Source: Monilinia fructicola
Taxonomy: Eukaryota; Ascomycota; Leotiomycetes; Helotiales; Sclerotiniaceae
Direction: 5' to 3'
Assembly: GCA_008692225.1 (NCBI GenBank)
Contig: VICG01000011.1
Coordinates: forward strand, 2,220,501-2,284,500
Length of the DNA: 64,000 nucleotides
Shown here: positions 49,057-61,100 of the stretch, piece after piece
How the letters are laid out: each line of letters starts with the position of its first letter
How positions within the stretch are numbered: the first letter of the stretch is position 1
The notes under the pieces: generated by a model
Database searches by the model: none
The model's input: only the letters and a program-made list of their open reading frames with translations
What the model was told of the DNA's origin: nothing
Made by a program: the position numbers and the translations under genes

Positions 49057-49838
49057 AATAATAAAAATGACACTAATACTAATCCATAAATGGAAAAAAT
49101 AGAACAAAAAATGCTCAAACAGAAAATTAAATTCCTAATCTAGCTAATCTAGCTCTCCTCTCCAGATTGGGCTTAGCGTGATATTGAGAAAAATGTCCCC
49201 TCCAAAAATTATCATATCTTGCCTAGGTGGATACTTCTCTTTTTCTCTCCCGATCAACCTCACATCACCTTCAAAAAGACAACGAAGTCAACCTAAACTT
49301 ATTCAATAAGTATATCCTCAATAATATTAATTCGTCGAGACAATGCCACAGGCCATCGCTGAGCAGTGAATACCCACTACAGCATGCTCACCGGGCATGT
49401 CTGTAGTCCTTCAGCCAACGAGTAAACTTTCCCAATCTTAATCATTCGACTTTGACGAAATAAACAAGACTTTCACTGTCTATCAGTCTATTCCACAGAT
49501 TGACTGATTGATCTAAATTGAAAGCTTCAAATTGAACAACAATCATCCACCAACTCCCAGCCCCACGAGTCTTCCCAAGGCGAGAAGACTCTCTTCGAAC
49601 GAACGGTCTGACAGCAAACTTTTACTTGCCTACACCTCAAGCCTCGAAATCAACATAACCACGCTCGAGGTCACATTGCAATAGACTCAATTGATACAAC
49701 TACTGCAACACATTGGGCAGAAGTTACCATAACATTACCTTTACACACGGCATATCTGCAAGCTTCCTCTCACCGCCGATACTGTCCGTCATACACAATC
49801 AACCCCACAACTTGCCGATCATATTAAGCACAAACAAA

Positions 49839-51431
49839 ATGTCTCGAAACACTCAACGTGAGTCTTTCAAGACTCCCACCAAGCCAAAGAAGTCGATGAA
49901 ATCCAAGAAACCCAAGAAGACTACCGATTACTCCTCGGACTCTTCATATGCTGGCGTGGATCTAATTAGCGATTCTGAGGATAATGATTCAGATGATGAG
50001 CCCGATGTCTTTGGGAGGACCGGGGGTCTAAGATTGAGAAGTATGAAGAAGCCGCTATGTTTGAATCTGCAGAAGAAGATGATGAAATAGAGACAATCGA
50101 AGACTTTACCGATACACATGACACACCTCAAGGAACAAACAGCTATGAAGATTGGTCAGGCTTTGAAGGCTCCCCAGACGACACACTTGATGATCTTATC
50201 ACAGAGGAGTATAATCTGGATTCCGATGACAGTGGTACCCCTAAAAGGAAGAAAGTTACTTTCGCCGACGACGATTCAGATAGCGACCTCTCGGGACGAT
50301 GAGTCTGTCATGTGGCATCCTGATCTATTCGAAACCGACACCTCTACACATGGCCCATTCTTAAGTGCAGATGCGCTCCCCCCTGGTATTGCGAGAAGAT
50401 TGGAGGATGACACATATAATGATGACAATGGTTCAGACCCAGAATCAGAAGTCGATTGGGGAAATGAGGATGATAATTCGTCTGAAGAAAGTGAGAGTGA
50501 TGATTCGGATGCTTCTGGATATGAATGTAAGTGGGATCAAACCCATCTTACTGTTGTTGAGCCCAGTCCGTGAACTCAGTACTAATAACGATATGTTGCA
50601 GCTGATATTGGTGACGATGGTGGAGATACGACTGATGATGAAGATTGGAGAGAGAATCGCCCTGAAGCAGACGAATCCATGCCTCGAGGCAATTCACCAA
50701 AACCTCCACCATGCCTTGGCTTCCGAATTCAACGAAAAAAGGGTCAACCTGATGTCATAACTTGGTATCACAATACAGATGTACCGTTTGTCATATTGGA
50801 CGAGCATGGCAAGGACCTCTTAATGTACTCCACCGATCCCACCCTCCTGCTGAAGGATGCTAGCTCACCATCCCCACTTAGAAATGGCAGTATGGAACAG
50901 TACAACCCAGTCCTTAGCAACCAAGCAAACGTCATGATGAATGCAGTGACAGATACTTCGTTGGAATTCGGACCTTATCCCCAGAGCGATTACCACGCCA
51001 CCCAGGAAGCCTTCCTCGAAAGCAACATTCTCACGAATGAGAATGTTGTTCGTCCAACAAGTAGTTCATCCTACGATGGTAGTGAGAGCCAAAGTGAACC
51101 TCTCCTATGGGCTGACTTGGTTCACTTGGATGAGAATGAGGACCAGGATACGATGAATGAACCGATACAAGCTCACGACTCCTCCATAAACACTGACGAT
51201 GGGCTTCATCCTCTTCTGGTACATCTAGACAAAGGTACCAATGTCGGCGCTTTTCGCCTGAATCGACAAAACGAAAACCTCATTAACAGCAATACTATAT
51301 CCAAAGATGCACTTGCATTTGGTACATCCACGATCAAAGGTGTTAAGAATGGGCATCTTGACTCTCTCACTACCTCTTTAACGCCACGAAGAAAAACCCA
51401 AATACCTCATGCCATCGAGCCCCGCGAGTGA
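49839..51431 (+). CDS. Acidic Ser/Asp-rich orphan protein, two compensating frameshifts
   Basis: Two exons, 49839-50526 and 50602-51431, together 1518 bases or 506 codons. The intron starts GTAAGT and has a TACTAATAAC branch. The start MSRNTQRESFKTPTKPKK is followed by a lysine-rich stretch that looks like a nuclear signal, then long acidic Ser/Asp tracts (SDSEDNDSDDEPDV; SSEESESDDSDASGYE). The second half is less biased (PPPCLGFRIQRKKGQPDV). The frame slips twice: one base is missing at the GGG run near 50010-50012, where FG should continue into EDRGSKIEKYEEA, and one is extra at the GGG run near 50294-50296 (SDLS to DDESVMW). The two cancel, so total length stays divisible by three. No family is recognised. 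Acidic tracts plus a basic N-terminus suggest a nuclear or chromatin protein, but this is only a guess. Confidence 0.65.
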
Positions 51432-54404
51432 AGTCGCGAACCGGAAGCGGAAGTCAACCTCCCAGGGACGTAAGTCTCACAAGAGGAATCGCAGCAAGGC
51501 CTAAAATGACCTTGCATGAATGTTGCCTAAGATTCTCGAGCTCATGACTGCACGCTGGATCTCGATATACATTACATTGGCAATGATCCATTACGACTGA
51601 TGGACGGCATGGCACCTTTTGACTGTCATCCCTGGCCTCAGCTTTCTTTGTGTTAAATTATTTCTTTGTGGATTGTATATTATGATGATGGCGAATTGGC
51701 ATTAGACAAAAGCATGCTCATTATACACAAAAGTCCATAGACTTTGTTCGTGCCACTATGCATATATCCCGTTTGTTGAAGTGGAGGGTATATGAAAGTT
51801 CTTGTCCAAGTCTCTTTTTTGCATTTATTCTCTCGAGCCTACAGGTTTTTCAATTGAATTGGCGGTTGGGTCACGAACTTTCCTACCTATGGTACACGTT
51901 TACCTGCCAAGGAATTTCTATCGTGGCGTATTTTGTATTGGGGATATATGATTGGAAGATATTCTATACTCTATCTAGGTGGACTAGTGTTGCACACTTT
52001 GCTAATGACATGAATCAATATGGGATGGAATACTCTCCCGAATACGGTCTGCTTGGTGCAGAATTTTGTATCCCATCTCATTCAGCGATTTCTCTAGTCG
52101 CGTGGTAATAATGCAGACTAGGATGGAAGTGGAAAAGGAAAGTGGTTCAGCGACAGACAATCAAGATCGAGTAATACAAAAACAAGTTAAAGCTTCTATT
52201 TATATTGCCTTGAGACCCTTGTGACTGTGAGATAATTATAAATAACATGAATGGACATGCGTCTTGACGAGAAAATGTCCCTCTCCCAAGTGCAAACCCA
52301 AACTCTTCGTCAAATGGCAAATATCTTTTCTACTCCAGCAACATACAACAAGATATCTAATCACTTGCAAATACTGCTGGTCCACCTAGCCCTCTATTTC
52401 CTTCATGCCTGATTCTCCAGTGAGCGCGATCCATGTGGCTATGATATAACATTATCGTAAATACTTGCCCACGGAAAACACCACGGTGAGACCTCCAAGT
52501 AGAAGTTCCCATCTTGGGAGGCGATATGGAGTGATACACGGTGGGGCGGCGAGTGCACTCACTGCCCTTTTCCTGCTTCGGATGTATCCTTGGTTTTGAT
52601 TGGATGGTAGTGATTTGTTGTTGGATTCAAATCGGAAGGGGGATTGAAAGAGGGCCCTGTTGCAATGTTGGGAAGAGGGGCGGCGAGGGCGTTATTGGGA
52701 AAGAGGAGGGGCTCTTGGATATCTTTTGAGGGGTGGGAAGGTAGAAGGTGAAAGGAGGAATGGAGCTTGGGGGTGGGAGATGGGTAGGAGAGGTGTGAGT
52801 CGGACAAAACGAGATTCGAAAAAACACCCATTGCAAAGTCCTGGCATCGTAAGGGGCAGATTCTGATATTTCACCTCTGCGGATATTCCATGGGCAACAT
52901 GCATGATATCATTTGAGCTAAACATGGAGGAGAACCCTGGGTCAGTTACCGGGTGATGAACTTAGTTAGACCGTTGGATGTAGATAATTTATCTCGAAAT
53001 TATGATCATCAGGGGCGTGCAGACATTGGAAAGGGTTTGAATTCCTGTATTCGCATTCTCTTCATCTCAAGGAGTCGCCGACAGTAGCAATATGGAAAAG
53101 CTACGGGCGTTGGATGAGATGGATTAATTACGCATGTGAGAATCTCCGAAGAATACGAGTTGATAAGGTCACGTGATAAAGCAAAGCATAAGGTTATCGC
53201 TGTCAATTTAGAATGGCTTCAATAATCATTCAACGATACGATAAAGACGACCCTTTGGAAAGATGTCATATCGTCACTAAGATGATCCAAACAATAACAT
53301 TCGAATTTCATGGCTCCGTGTAAGATTTTAAGAAACTATTTCGGTTTGCCCTTTGACCTGGCGACCCCCTTGCCGAGAAGGAAAATATAATCGATTTTAA
53401 CGGTTACGTGATCATTGAGCGTTACAACAACATCTATAACCCATAGATCTTCACCCGATAACACGCAACCGACCTGCTGCCGCTTCGTATAGGGCATCTA
53501 CTAGTCACCACACGTCCGAATCCTCACGGAGCCTCAGTATCCACCCACCATGTGACCCGCACAGTGTAATATGTAGCTGGTATCTGAAACCCCCCAGATC
53601 CCTCCCTGATCGTCGTTGGTACTGCACTAATTATATACAACACAGTACAGTAGTACTGTAATGTATACAGTATTTCAGAACACCCCGGTCGGTTCCTGAC
53701 CGCGTCGGTGGAATCCCGTATCATGTCGTTCTAACCCGAGCGATCGGTTCCTTATCTAATTTACGGGGGAAAATCGGGTGGTCTCTGCGTGTCGTTTTGC
53801 GTGCGTAATGAACGTGTTTTGGGGTTTAGTGTTCCAGGGGTGTGGTTCGCACTTGTTGGGATGTTTGGATTTCTTTTGGGAGGATGTGAGGCTCTGTGTT
53901 TGGGGGTTGGAGGAGAATGGGATGGGATGGGATGGGATGGTACTGACACTTGTATGAGGTGTGATGAATCTATATTTCAATTGTCAACGAACTTGGCTTA
54001 TTGAATCTGCAATGAGTAAATTTGTGAGCAGACTCTTATTAAGATCTGGAGTGAAGGGTGGTATGAGACAGTCACCGCGCGGATGGCCATATGCATACAA
54101 GTAAGAGTTTTGCAATCACAGAGAAGCATAACAATAATCAAATGTGTCAAAAGAAAACCATATATTATTCTGATTTTGTGTATACTAATTATTAAGTATA
54201 ATCATTGTTGTCGTTGTTGTCGTTGTCATCGTTGTCATTACCCCTGTTATCTGTGTAGTGATCGTGTGTGTAGTCATCATTCGTGTATTATTCCACCTCG
54301 CCGTGCCATTTTTGGCTTGTGTATCAATGTCCTCCCCTTCAAGTCTCGTAACTATCTTTCCGTTGATACATCAGACTAGCTTATATGAGACAGCTCAAGG
54401 GTCT
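51432..54404. other. Intergenic, no accepted gene
   Basis: About 3 kb. A plus-strand frame at 51758-52108 and minus-strand frames at 52559-52925 are open but lack motifs. A (GGGAT)n run lies at 53915-53941 and a GTTGTCGTTGTCATC repeat at 54205-54240. Confidence 0.45.
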
Positions 54405-54910
54405 TCAGTTTGATTCTATTGTCATCTGTCAATTTTTGTGCAAATGAGGTAGATTTGATAGGGTGAACTTACATCTCTGACTGCGTATTCGTAAAGACAA
54501 TTAACATTTGTGGAAGGACTATAGAAGGGCAAACCAGTACCCTTAATGGCCGCTGCTGGGCCTGCAAAACTGCCGATGGTAGCTGGTGCAACAATATCTT
54601 GATAGGCAGCCGAGGAAGCGTTCTTTGAAATGGTGGTTGTCAATGTGAATGGTGTTTTGATGGAAATCGATTTTCCTTCAAAGGTAACAGCTTTTTTGGC
54701 GTTAATAACACCAATGGCCTGTGGTTCTGGGAAGTCGGGAAGGAAGTCTGGGTAGTACCAGAAAGCAGAGGCGTAGGAAGCTTGGGTTACATTATTGTAG
54801 CAGTTGGCGAGGATGTAGAGTTCGGAAGTATCGCGCTTGGCAGCGGGAATGGGAGAGGAGATGGTGAGGCTAGTGAGTGCCAAGAGGCCGGTGATGAATG
54901 AAGCAAGCAT
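54405..54910 (-). CDS. Small secreted protein
   Basis: Exons on the minus strand are 54910-54473 and 54425-54405, giving 152 residues. If the 47-bp intron is not removed, the frame runs on to 54422 with a different tail (VSSPYQIYLICTKIDR). The intron has GTAAGT and GACAG ends, so the spliced form MTIESN is preferred. The N-terminus MLASFITGLLALTSLTISSP is a clear signal peptide followed by IPAAKR, a possible Kex2-type KR site. The mature part has two Cys (NCYNN and NCLYEY), which may pair, and no known domain. Small secreted proteins like this are common effector candidates in plant-pathogenic Leotiomycetes, but nothing here proves that role. Confidence 0.75.
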
Positions 54911-55623
54911 TTTTGTGGTTAGGGCTGATGAGTTTAATGAGTAGGTGTAGAATCTGACTGAATAGAAGGCAGTATTGGAGATCTTGACTTTTGGATGATG
55001 AGGAGCATTACACAGAGGCGAGACTTTCTTATATACCTCTAAAGCAACCTACCTTCGGAGAAGCTCTTCGGATAGAGAACAAAAACTCCGTCTTGTCCAC
55101 TCTTCCCAGTAAGCTGAACCTTATTCTTGTGTCCAGAAATGGTCTGATGAGCTCTGTCTACCACCTGCTAGATTGGCTTGCGATTGAGTGACAAATCGAT
55201 TCAACACCAGGACATATCTCTGTTAAACTTCTCGCAGCGACCACATATCAAGAAAACGAAAGATAATGAAAACTACAATAAAGTTCTGTACCTGGAGATC
55301 TATCGACCCACTATCTCTTTCATGACATTTCATATCTGACCCGGAGCTTGAGACAAACCTGGGTTGAACTTAGGCTCCGACTTCCGAGAAACTCGACTGG
55401 CAGTCTTTTAACCTAGAGCTCGCAGCCGATAGACAATTTCTGCTCTTGCGTCTCGCATGCATCTCGCATGCATATAATTGAGGTGCGATATTGTAGCCAA
55501 GTGACTCATGGGAGCTGAATCATATGCCATTTTGAACAGTTGCGGAAAATCATGCGAATGGCTTGCAGCTTGCTTGCCATAAATATAGACTTTTTAATAT
55601 ATGAAAGAGAAAGGCCAGGAAGA
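54911..55623. other. Intergenic, no accepted gene
   Basis: Upstream of the small secreted protein. A 66-codon plus-strand frame at 54991-55191 has no motif. The tandem CATGCATCTCG pair near 55460-55475 is a local duplication. Confidence 0.4.
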
Positions 55624-56152
55624 TTATCGACATTCAAGGTCCAGATTTGCAAAAACCACTTTGGCATGTTCCGGATCATACAGTCGAACGAAAAATACAT
55701 GGATGTATGGATGGTCCACTTTCTTGCCGCGCTTCCCAGCCTTCCAGCCTTGAAGAAAATTGTCGAGATCATCAATACCCTTGCCCTGCTCTGCCAGACA
55801 CGCGAAGCCTACCTCGGCCAAAGTGACTACAGTAGAGTAGTAAGGTAACTTGTTGCATAAGCAGATCCGTGTATCTGTTGTTCTTTGTTTTTGGCCAAAA
55901 TTTCGAGTGGAGGTTGAGCAGCACATCATACAGACGGCTACGCTGCTGGTCTGTAAGCTTGTTATCTGCAGCAAACATTTTGATCCGAGTGAAGTGAAAG
56001 CTAGTCCCTCGTAGGGATACGTGGAATGCTGTGCGGCTGTGGTTGTCTCGCACAGTAGCTATTCTTTCTCTCAACGCATGGAATATGTATGCGTCAGTAT
56101 CATACCCTTCCAAGGTTAATGCAGCATGTGTTATGACTGATAATTGACACAT
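55624..56152 (-). CDS. Uncharacterised orphan, probably one frameshift
   Basis: From the ATG at 56152 the frame reads MCQLSVITHAALTLEGYDTD, then RIKMFAADNKLTDQQRSRLY and LLNLHSKFWPKTKNNRYTDL. Near 55840-55855 it must slip by one base to continue as VVTLAEVGFACLAEQGKGID, DNFLQGWKAGKRGKKVDHPY and a stop at 55624. One base removed from the 529 gives 176 codons. Both halves look like soluble globular protein, and no family is recognised. The alternative is that only the first half is real. There is no signal peptide. Confidence 0.35.
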
Positions 56153-56830
56153 TATGAATTGATTATGACATTTCTGAGTGTTTGGAGTCAGAAATGTCGG
56201 TCTGGTGGCTCCAAAGATGATGGAATAACCTGGGATAATATGGGTATTACTGTATGTAAGATCTTACCTTGGAAAAATCAAGATAATTACGAGTGAGTTG
56301 TGAAATGAATGGGTTGTCAACTTGTCAACTTTTCACCAGCAGTCCCATGTACATACAATACAGCACATCGGTTATCTCCAAATGAAAACTTCGATTTAAT
56401 CCTAGCTTGAGCCTGGTTGCGGTTGAAAAAGGTTCAGGTTGGATCCATCTAATGAACTCCATATTACCGAATATCAGGTTATGTAAGAAGTCACGGTGGG
56501 CAGGGTAGGGATAATTGGCGAGATCCGCAAGGAAGATGCAGGCAAGACTTCAATAAACCTCATCGGGAAGGTGGATCTTCCCGTCTAACGGCTGTCAAAC
56601 TATTAAAAGAAAAGATGGACTATTCGACACTGTACTGTATTGTTGTGGCAATGGATCTCCGGGAGAGTGGAGTGCGGTCAAAAAAGCATCGACTAATTAG
56701 CTGCTGTACAAGCAAAACTTATCGACTGCATTATCAAAAATCTATTTTCGATTGCTAACCGTCCCTTCTGCAGTTCATCGGGCGTATTTAGTTCTTAGAT
56801 ATTGGTGTATTGACTACCCTTGGCTTCCCT
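56153..56830. other. Intergenic, no gene seen
   Basis: About 680 bases without coding signal or notable repeat. Confidence 0.45.
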
Positions 56831-57478
56831 CTAAGAACAACAACACTTTCTAGCACCATTACCCCAAATCTTCTTCAACAGGCCACAGAATCTATTGTTT
56901 TCCCCTTCACCCTCCCCCTCCCCCTCCCCCTCTTCACGTTGATCAAGCATTGCTGCAATTCTTCTCTCCTTTATTGATCCTGGATCATTTTCTTTTAATC
57001 CCAAGTTGCTTCCTAAACATTCAACCTGTCGATTATAGACGTCTAGATTCACGTTCTCAAAGCTTTCCTTACACCCTTCTTTCATTTCCTCCACAACAAC
57101 AACAACGGATCTTCTCTCTTCGATCCTTGATGTCCTTGATCCAATCCCCAACCCAAACCCAAAATCTCGGGCTATGTTCAAGCCAGGTAAGTCGATGCTT
57201 GGTTGACCAAAAGTTTCTTCTTCGGGAAGTGAGAGTGTCAATGACGTTTTAGATCTTGATGCCGACTCTGGTTCTCCGGGCCTGCGAATTCTGACTGAAG
57301 AATGCGGTGTTGAATTCAAGGCATCTGGTGTGAGTGATTTGATAATGTCTGCTGTATTTGAAGAATGTTTGGGGGAACCATTCAAGGATGTTGTATTGAG
57401 GAACAAAATACCGGGTGTAGAAGGTCGTGAACGACCCCGAGATGGGGGCTTCATGATTGGAGTATTGGGATCTGTCAT
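56831..57478 (-). CDS. Orphan protein with C-terminal cysteine cluster
   Basis: One uninterrupted 215-residue frame from an ATG at 57478 (MTDPNTPIMKPPSRGRSRPS). The N-terminal half is Ser/Thr/Pro-rich with several SP/TP sites. The middle is rich in Val and Glu (RRSVVVVVEEMKEG). A GEGEGEGE stretch encoded by a CCCTCC repeat (56892-56935) precedes the end CGLLKKIWGNGARKCCCS. The CCC near the C-terminus beside basic and hydrophobic residues resembles a palmitoylation site that could tether it to a membrane. No domain is recognised. Real-gene status is supported by length and a clean start only. Confidence 0.5.
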   Translation of the reverse strand: MTDPNTPIMKPPSRGRSRPSTPGILFLNTTSLNGSPKHSSNTADIIKSLTPDALNSTPHSSVRIRRPGEPESASRSKTSLTLSLPEEETFGQPSIDLPGLNIARDFGFGLGIGSRTSRIEERRSVVVVVEEMKEGCKESFENVNLDVYNRQVECLGSNLGLKENDPGSIKERRIAAMLDQREEGEGEGEGEGENNRFCGLLKKIWGNGARKCCCS

Positions 57479-58136
57479 AACTTTGGACCTTTTGATTTAT
57501 TTTTTTAAGTTAATTTTGCGATTCGAATTTCAAGGTTCAGAAAGAAATGAATAGGTTGAGGAGATCTAAACCAAGACATCTCGTGTTGTGTCGATTTGTC
57601 TACTGTTACACATTTCAATCCATGTCTTTGAATGGGAAATTGGTGTGACGGCATTCTTCCCATAACAGCTTGAGGTTTGATCTCTCCGGAAATTTTCAAG
57701 CATAAATTGCCATTCGATATGCCTACTAGATAATGACTCGGATTTGGGCGAACCCATCTCGTTTCTCTGCAGGCTGTTTTCTTCGATTTGATCCTACCAC
57801 AGTCTTTGGCTATGCTATAGAATATCCCGTTGCAGACATTTTTTCCGACCGAGAACGGCCACAATCCCCCCGCCCGCCCCCCTTCTTTCCAAGATTGCCA
57901 GAACGGTGCTGAGAAAAAAATGGATAAGTAGGCTTGATGAATGCAGAAACAAAAGGGTCTTCTGATAGCGGAAGCAGGAGAAGGGGGAGGGGGATGGGGA
58001 GGGGAGGGGAGGGGGGAGGCATTGGCTTCTTAGATGCTCCCAGTTGTGCGTGTAATTTTGGCATTGATCAATAGACCTCGGCCAGCCCGAACAACGAGAA
58101 AACGACCATGTTGATGTTAATGTTAATGTTACCCTC
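57479..58136. other. Intergenic, no gene seen
   Basis: Between two minus-strand genes. It contains a GGGGAGG run at 57985-58018. Minus-strand frames at 57505-57864 have no motif. Confidence 0.45.
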
Positions 58137-61100
58137 TCACATAACCAACAAACTCTGCACAGCCCCCACACTAATCGCTGCAAAGCTGACCATATACCCC
58201 GCTATTGCAAAAGCATCTTGAATACTATGTTCATACACTACCCACAAAATTCCAAGAATTAAGCTTCCCACTCCGAATATAACAAATGCAATGATCCAGA
58301 TACTTTTCATATCCCATCCTTCCACAAATTCTAGACCCCAGCCAAAGTTTGTAGGTTCCCCTTTTTTGCAATAGAGTTTCTCTCTCAGCTTTTTAGGAAG
58401 GCGATCAAGACACACTGTATCTTCATCGGCGTGTGAGGGGTTAAGAAAAAGATGCATAAGGTGGTTACCACCTATTGGGGGGATAACTTCAGGAAATGCA
58501 GGTGAGTAACGATAGTCAATGTGACCGGGAGGTGGTATAACGTCTTTTTGGCGGACATCGATGAGGGTGCTTCGGTACATCTCAAAGTGAACGAATTTTA
58601 TGGATTTGAGAGTTTTGAATGAGATGGAATTGAAGAAACGACCCCTCACTGATTTGTAATTGGAGCGCAGATTAGTGAAGAGAGACTGATCAGACTTGGG
58701 TTCAAGGCGATGAAGGTCTAGTTGTAGAAGTCGAGTAGCGTAGCGGCCGGAGGGATAACATAGAAGAAGATATAAAAACTCCACCGGAAGCGGTGTTGGT
58801 TCAGGAGCTTTTGGGTTGTTCGGTTCTAGTTGACTTTTTGGTGGTTCACGAGTTGGAAGTCCGGATTCGAGGCCTTTTCGAGGGGAGTTCGAGTTCCAAA
58901 GGTTGAACACATAGGAGAAACTGCTCGAGAAAGATTTACTGCAGCCACTGATAACCGAGCTTTGGCTCGTGTTAGTGCTCCCTGATTCATAGCTTGTGAG
59001 GGCTTGTTTGAGTCGATTGGCTGCTCCAGGACGAAGTTCCGCAAAGTCGTCATAAATTCGGTGTCCGCATCTCTGTCACCATCAGCTTGTACTTAGGAAA
59101 TTGTAATTTCATCAGCCAAAACTTACGCAACGCCATTCAATCCTTTTCTTTCCATCTGCGACCGGTGGTCTCTTCCATATTGTAATGGAGTTAGCTAGTA
59201 GTGCCAACTTTTGTGAGATTGGATGATACACCCTTCTGAGTATCTCAAAGGTCATACTTGGGGGAGGTTGTGAAACTTTGGTAAGTTCAATGAGCGTTTC
59301 CGTAGGTTCTTCTGCACCTCCAGAAAGCATAACAACTTCTTTGTAAGCGTCCTCATATGTTTCACGCAGGGCAGTCGTCAGAATGTTTTTTTTGACAGAT
59401 GAACTATTCTGTCGACTAAGCGACTGTATTTTTTGTGAATGGATAAAAACCCGCAACTTCTCGCGGAATGATTCGAATGCCCTTGAATCCCTGACAAAAT
59501 TCTCAAGATGTTGAAAATCATTTGGTGTATCCTCAGAACTCTCAGATGCACTGTCAGAATCGTCGTCCATGTCCAAATCCCTTTCTTTTTCTTCTGCTCC
59601 AATGATCGAAAGGATTGCATCATTGACACCGGTATTCGCACTTTTTTGTGCTTTTTCTGTTCGTAGAGTACTGCAAATAATGTGCGCAGAGTTTCTTGCA
59701 CGAAAACGAACAAGATGTGCTGCCTGTCGCTCTTCCCGAGTTTGAGCTTCCTTTCGAAGTTCAACGGCAAAGGCTTTCAATAAACGACCGAGGTTTCGTT
59801 CAAATCGTCCTCGAGACATCATGATTTCCCACAACGCGTCTTCACAAAGTTGCTTTATGACCATATCATCAAGGAGTAGACGTACCAAGCGATCAGTTGC
59901 AGTCTGAGAAACCGATAGAGATGACATGGAGGATCCAGAAGCTAGTGATATTGCTGAGAATATACTGTCCGCAACTGAAACTACAGATTCCGTAGCCGAG
60001 AATTCGAAAGAATTATGGCTTTGATCATCGGGAATATCTACCTCATCAAGGGGTAGTCTTGGAACAAAACCAGCATTTGTGCCATCTCTGGTTGACAATG
60101 AAGGTGCAGAATTTGATGATCCAAGGCTCTGTCTCTGCTGATTGTGCGCGAGAAGATTGCGAAATGCTTCCATGTGGTCTTCTTTGTGCATTTCCAAAGT
60201 TTTTCTAGGCCAGCCTTGTCCAAGTAGCTTACTTTGGACTGCATTACCGAGCGCTATTATCGCATCTTCTAGTTCATTTCCCATCATTTGATCGAACCAC
60301 CGTGACTTTTCAAATAGTGAATTCCCGAGATCGATTGCTGATTCTTTCAATTTTTCTTCGATATCTTGTGAGCCAATGCCTTGCACCAATCTATCTAGCA
60401 CGCAAATATTTCTCTCTAGAACTAATCCACTTTCCTGCGTCTTAAGATCTCTTGCCACAAGCCATCCTTCTCCATGTCGGTATAAAATATCAATGACTTG
60501 CCCTTCTACTATAATTACTTCATTATCATTCCCTAGTCGAAAATCAGACAATGCAATGGCCTTTCCGTGCATCTCATTGTCATTCTTATTTTCATGAACA
60601 TTGATTGCAATATCAGGATCGATTTCTCGGCCTTTGAACGGAACTTCGGGGGCATCTGCCCATGTTTCAGTTGCGCCAGCGTGGAGAGATTTTGTGGAAC
60701 AACTTCCCAAGTTAAAATCTTTGGATTGGTTTCGTGAAGAGGATTGATCCGCCGGCGAAATTGCAAACTTAAAGTTACTCAAATGACCACTCCCTATCTT
60801 TTTGAGAAACTTCAACTCATCCTTCATATTGGAGAACTGGTCATGAGTTTCATTTTCTTCGCCCGAGATGGCGAATTCCGGACCTTCTTGTTGGCTCTCT
60901 ACAAGGTTGGGATTCATGTCTGGTATCGTGCCACTCTGTTCAATCATTTCAATAGGCTCAATGTGATTTGAAAGCTGGTGTATATCCGTATGAACTCGCT
61001 CCTGGTGCCCCAAGGTTAAGTCTTTGTTCAGTTCCACAGCCAGTTCGTGACCCAGCGTTGTTTTCTCCGTTCCTTTCGGCAAAATCTCCTGTAATTCACG

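Larger units (their letters stand above)
42761..49838. other. 7-kb gene-poor spacer
   Basis: The longest stretch without an accepted gene. Frames such as 43032-43454 and 45579-45818 are low-complexity. A minus-strand frame at 44581-44850 is the most protein-like (KTDPATVPTQVTHQDPDISS), but it has no partner exons. Large tandem repeats are listed separately. Others are (GAAA)n at 44976-44996 and GGGGAG-rich DNA at 45683-45760. TACTCCGTAC-type and TACCTAGGTA-type palindromes recur (46350, 46374, 46965, 47000, 47385, 47665, 47815, 48500). Confidence 0.5.

Noticed and set aside
51758..52108. A 116-codon plus-strand frame with hydrophobic stretches
   Set aside because: AT-rich DNA gives hydrophobic codons by chance. 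No family or neighbouring exon supports it.
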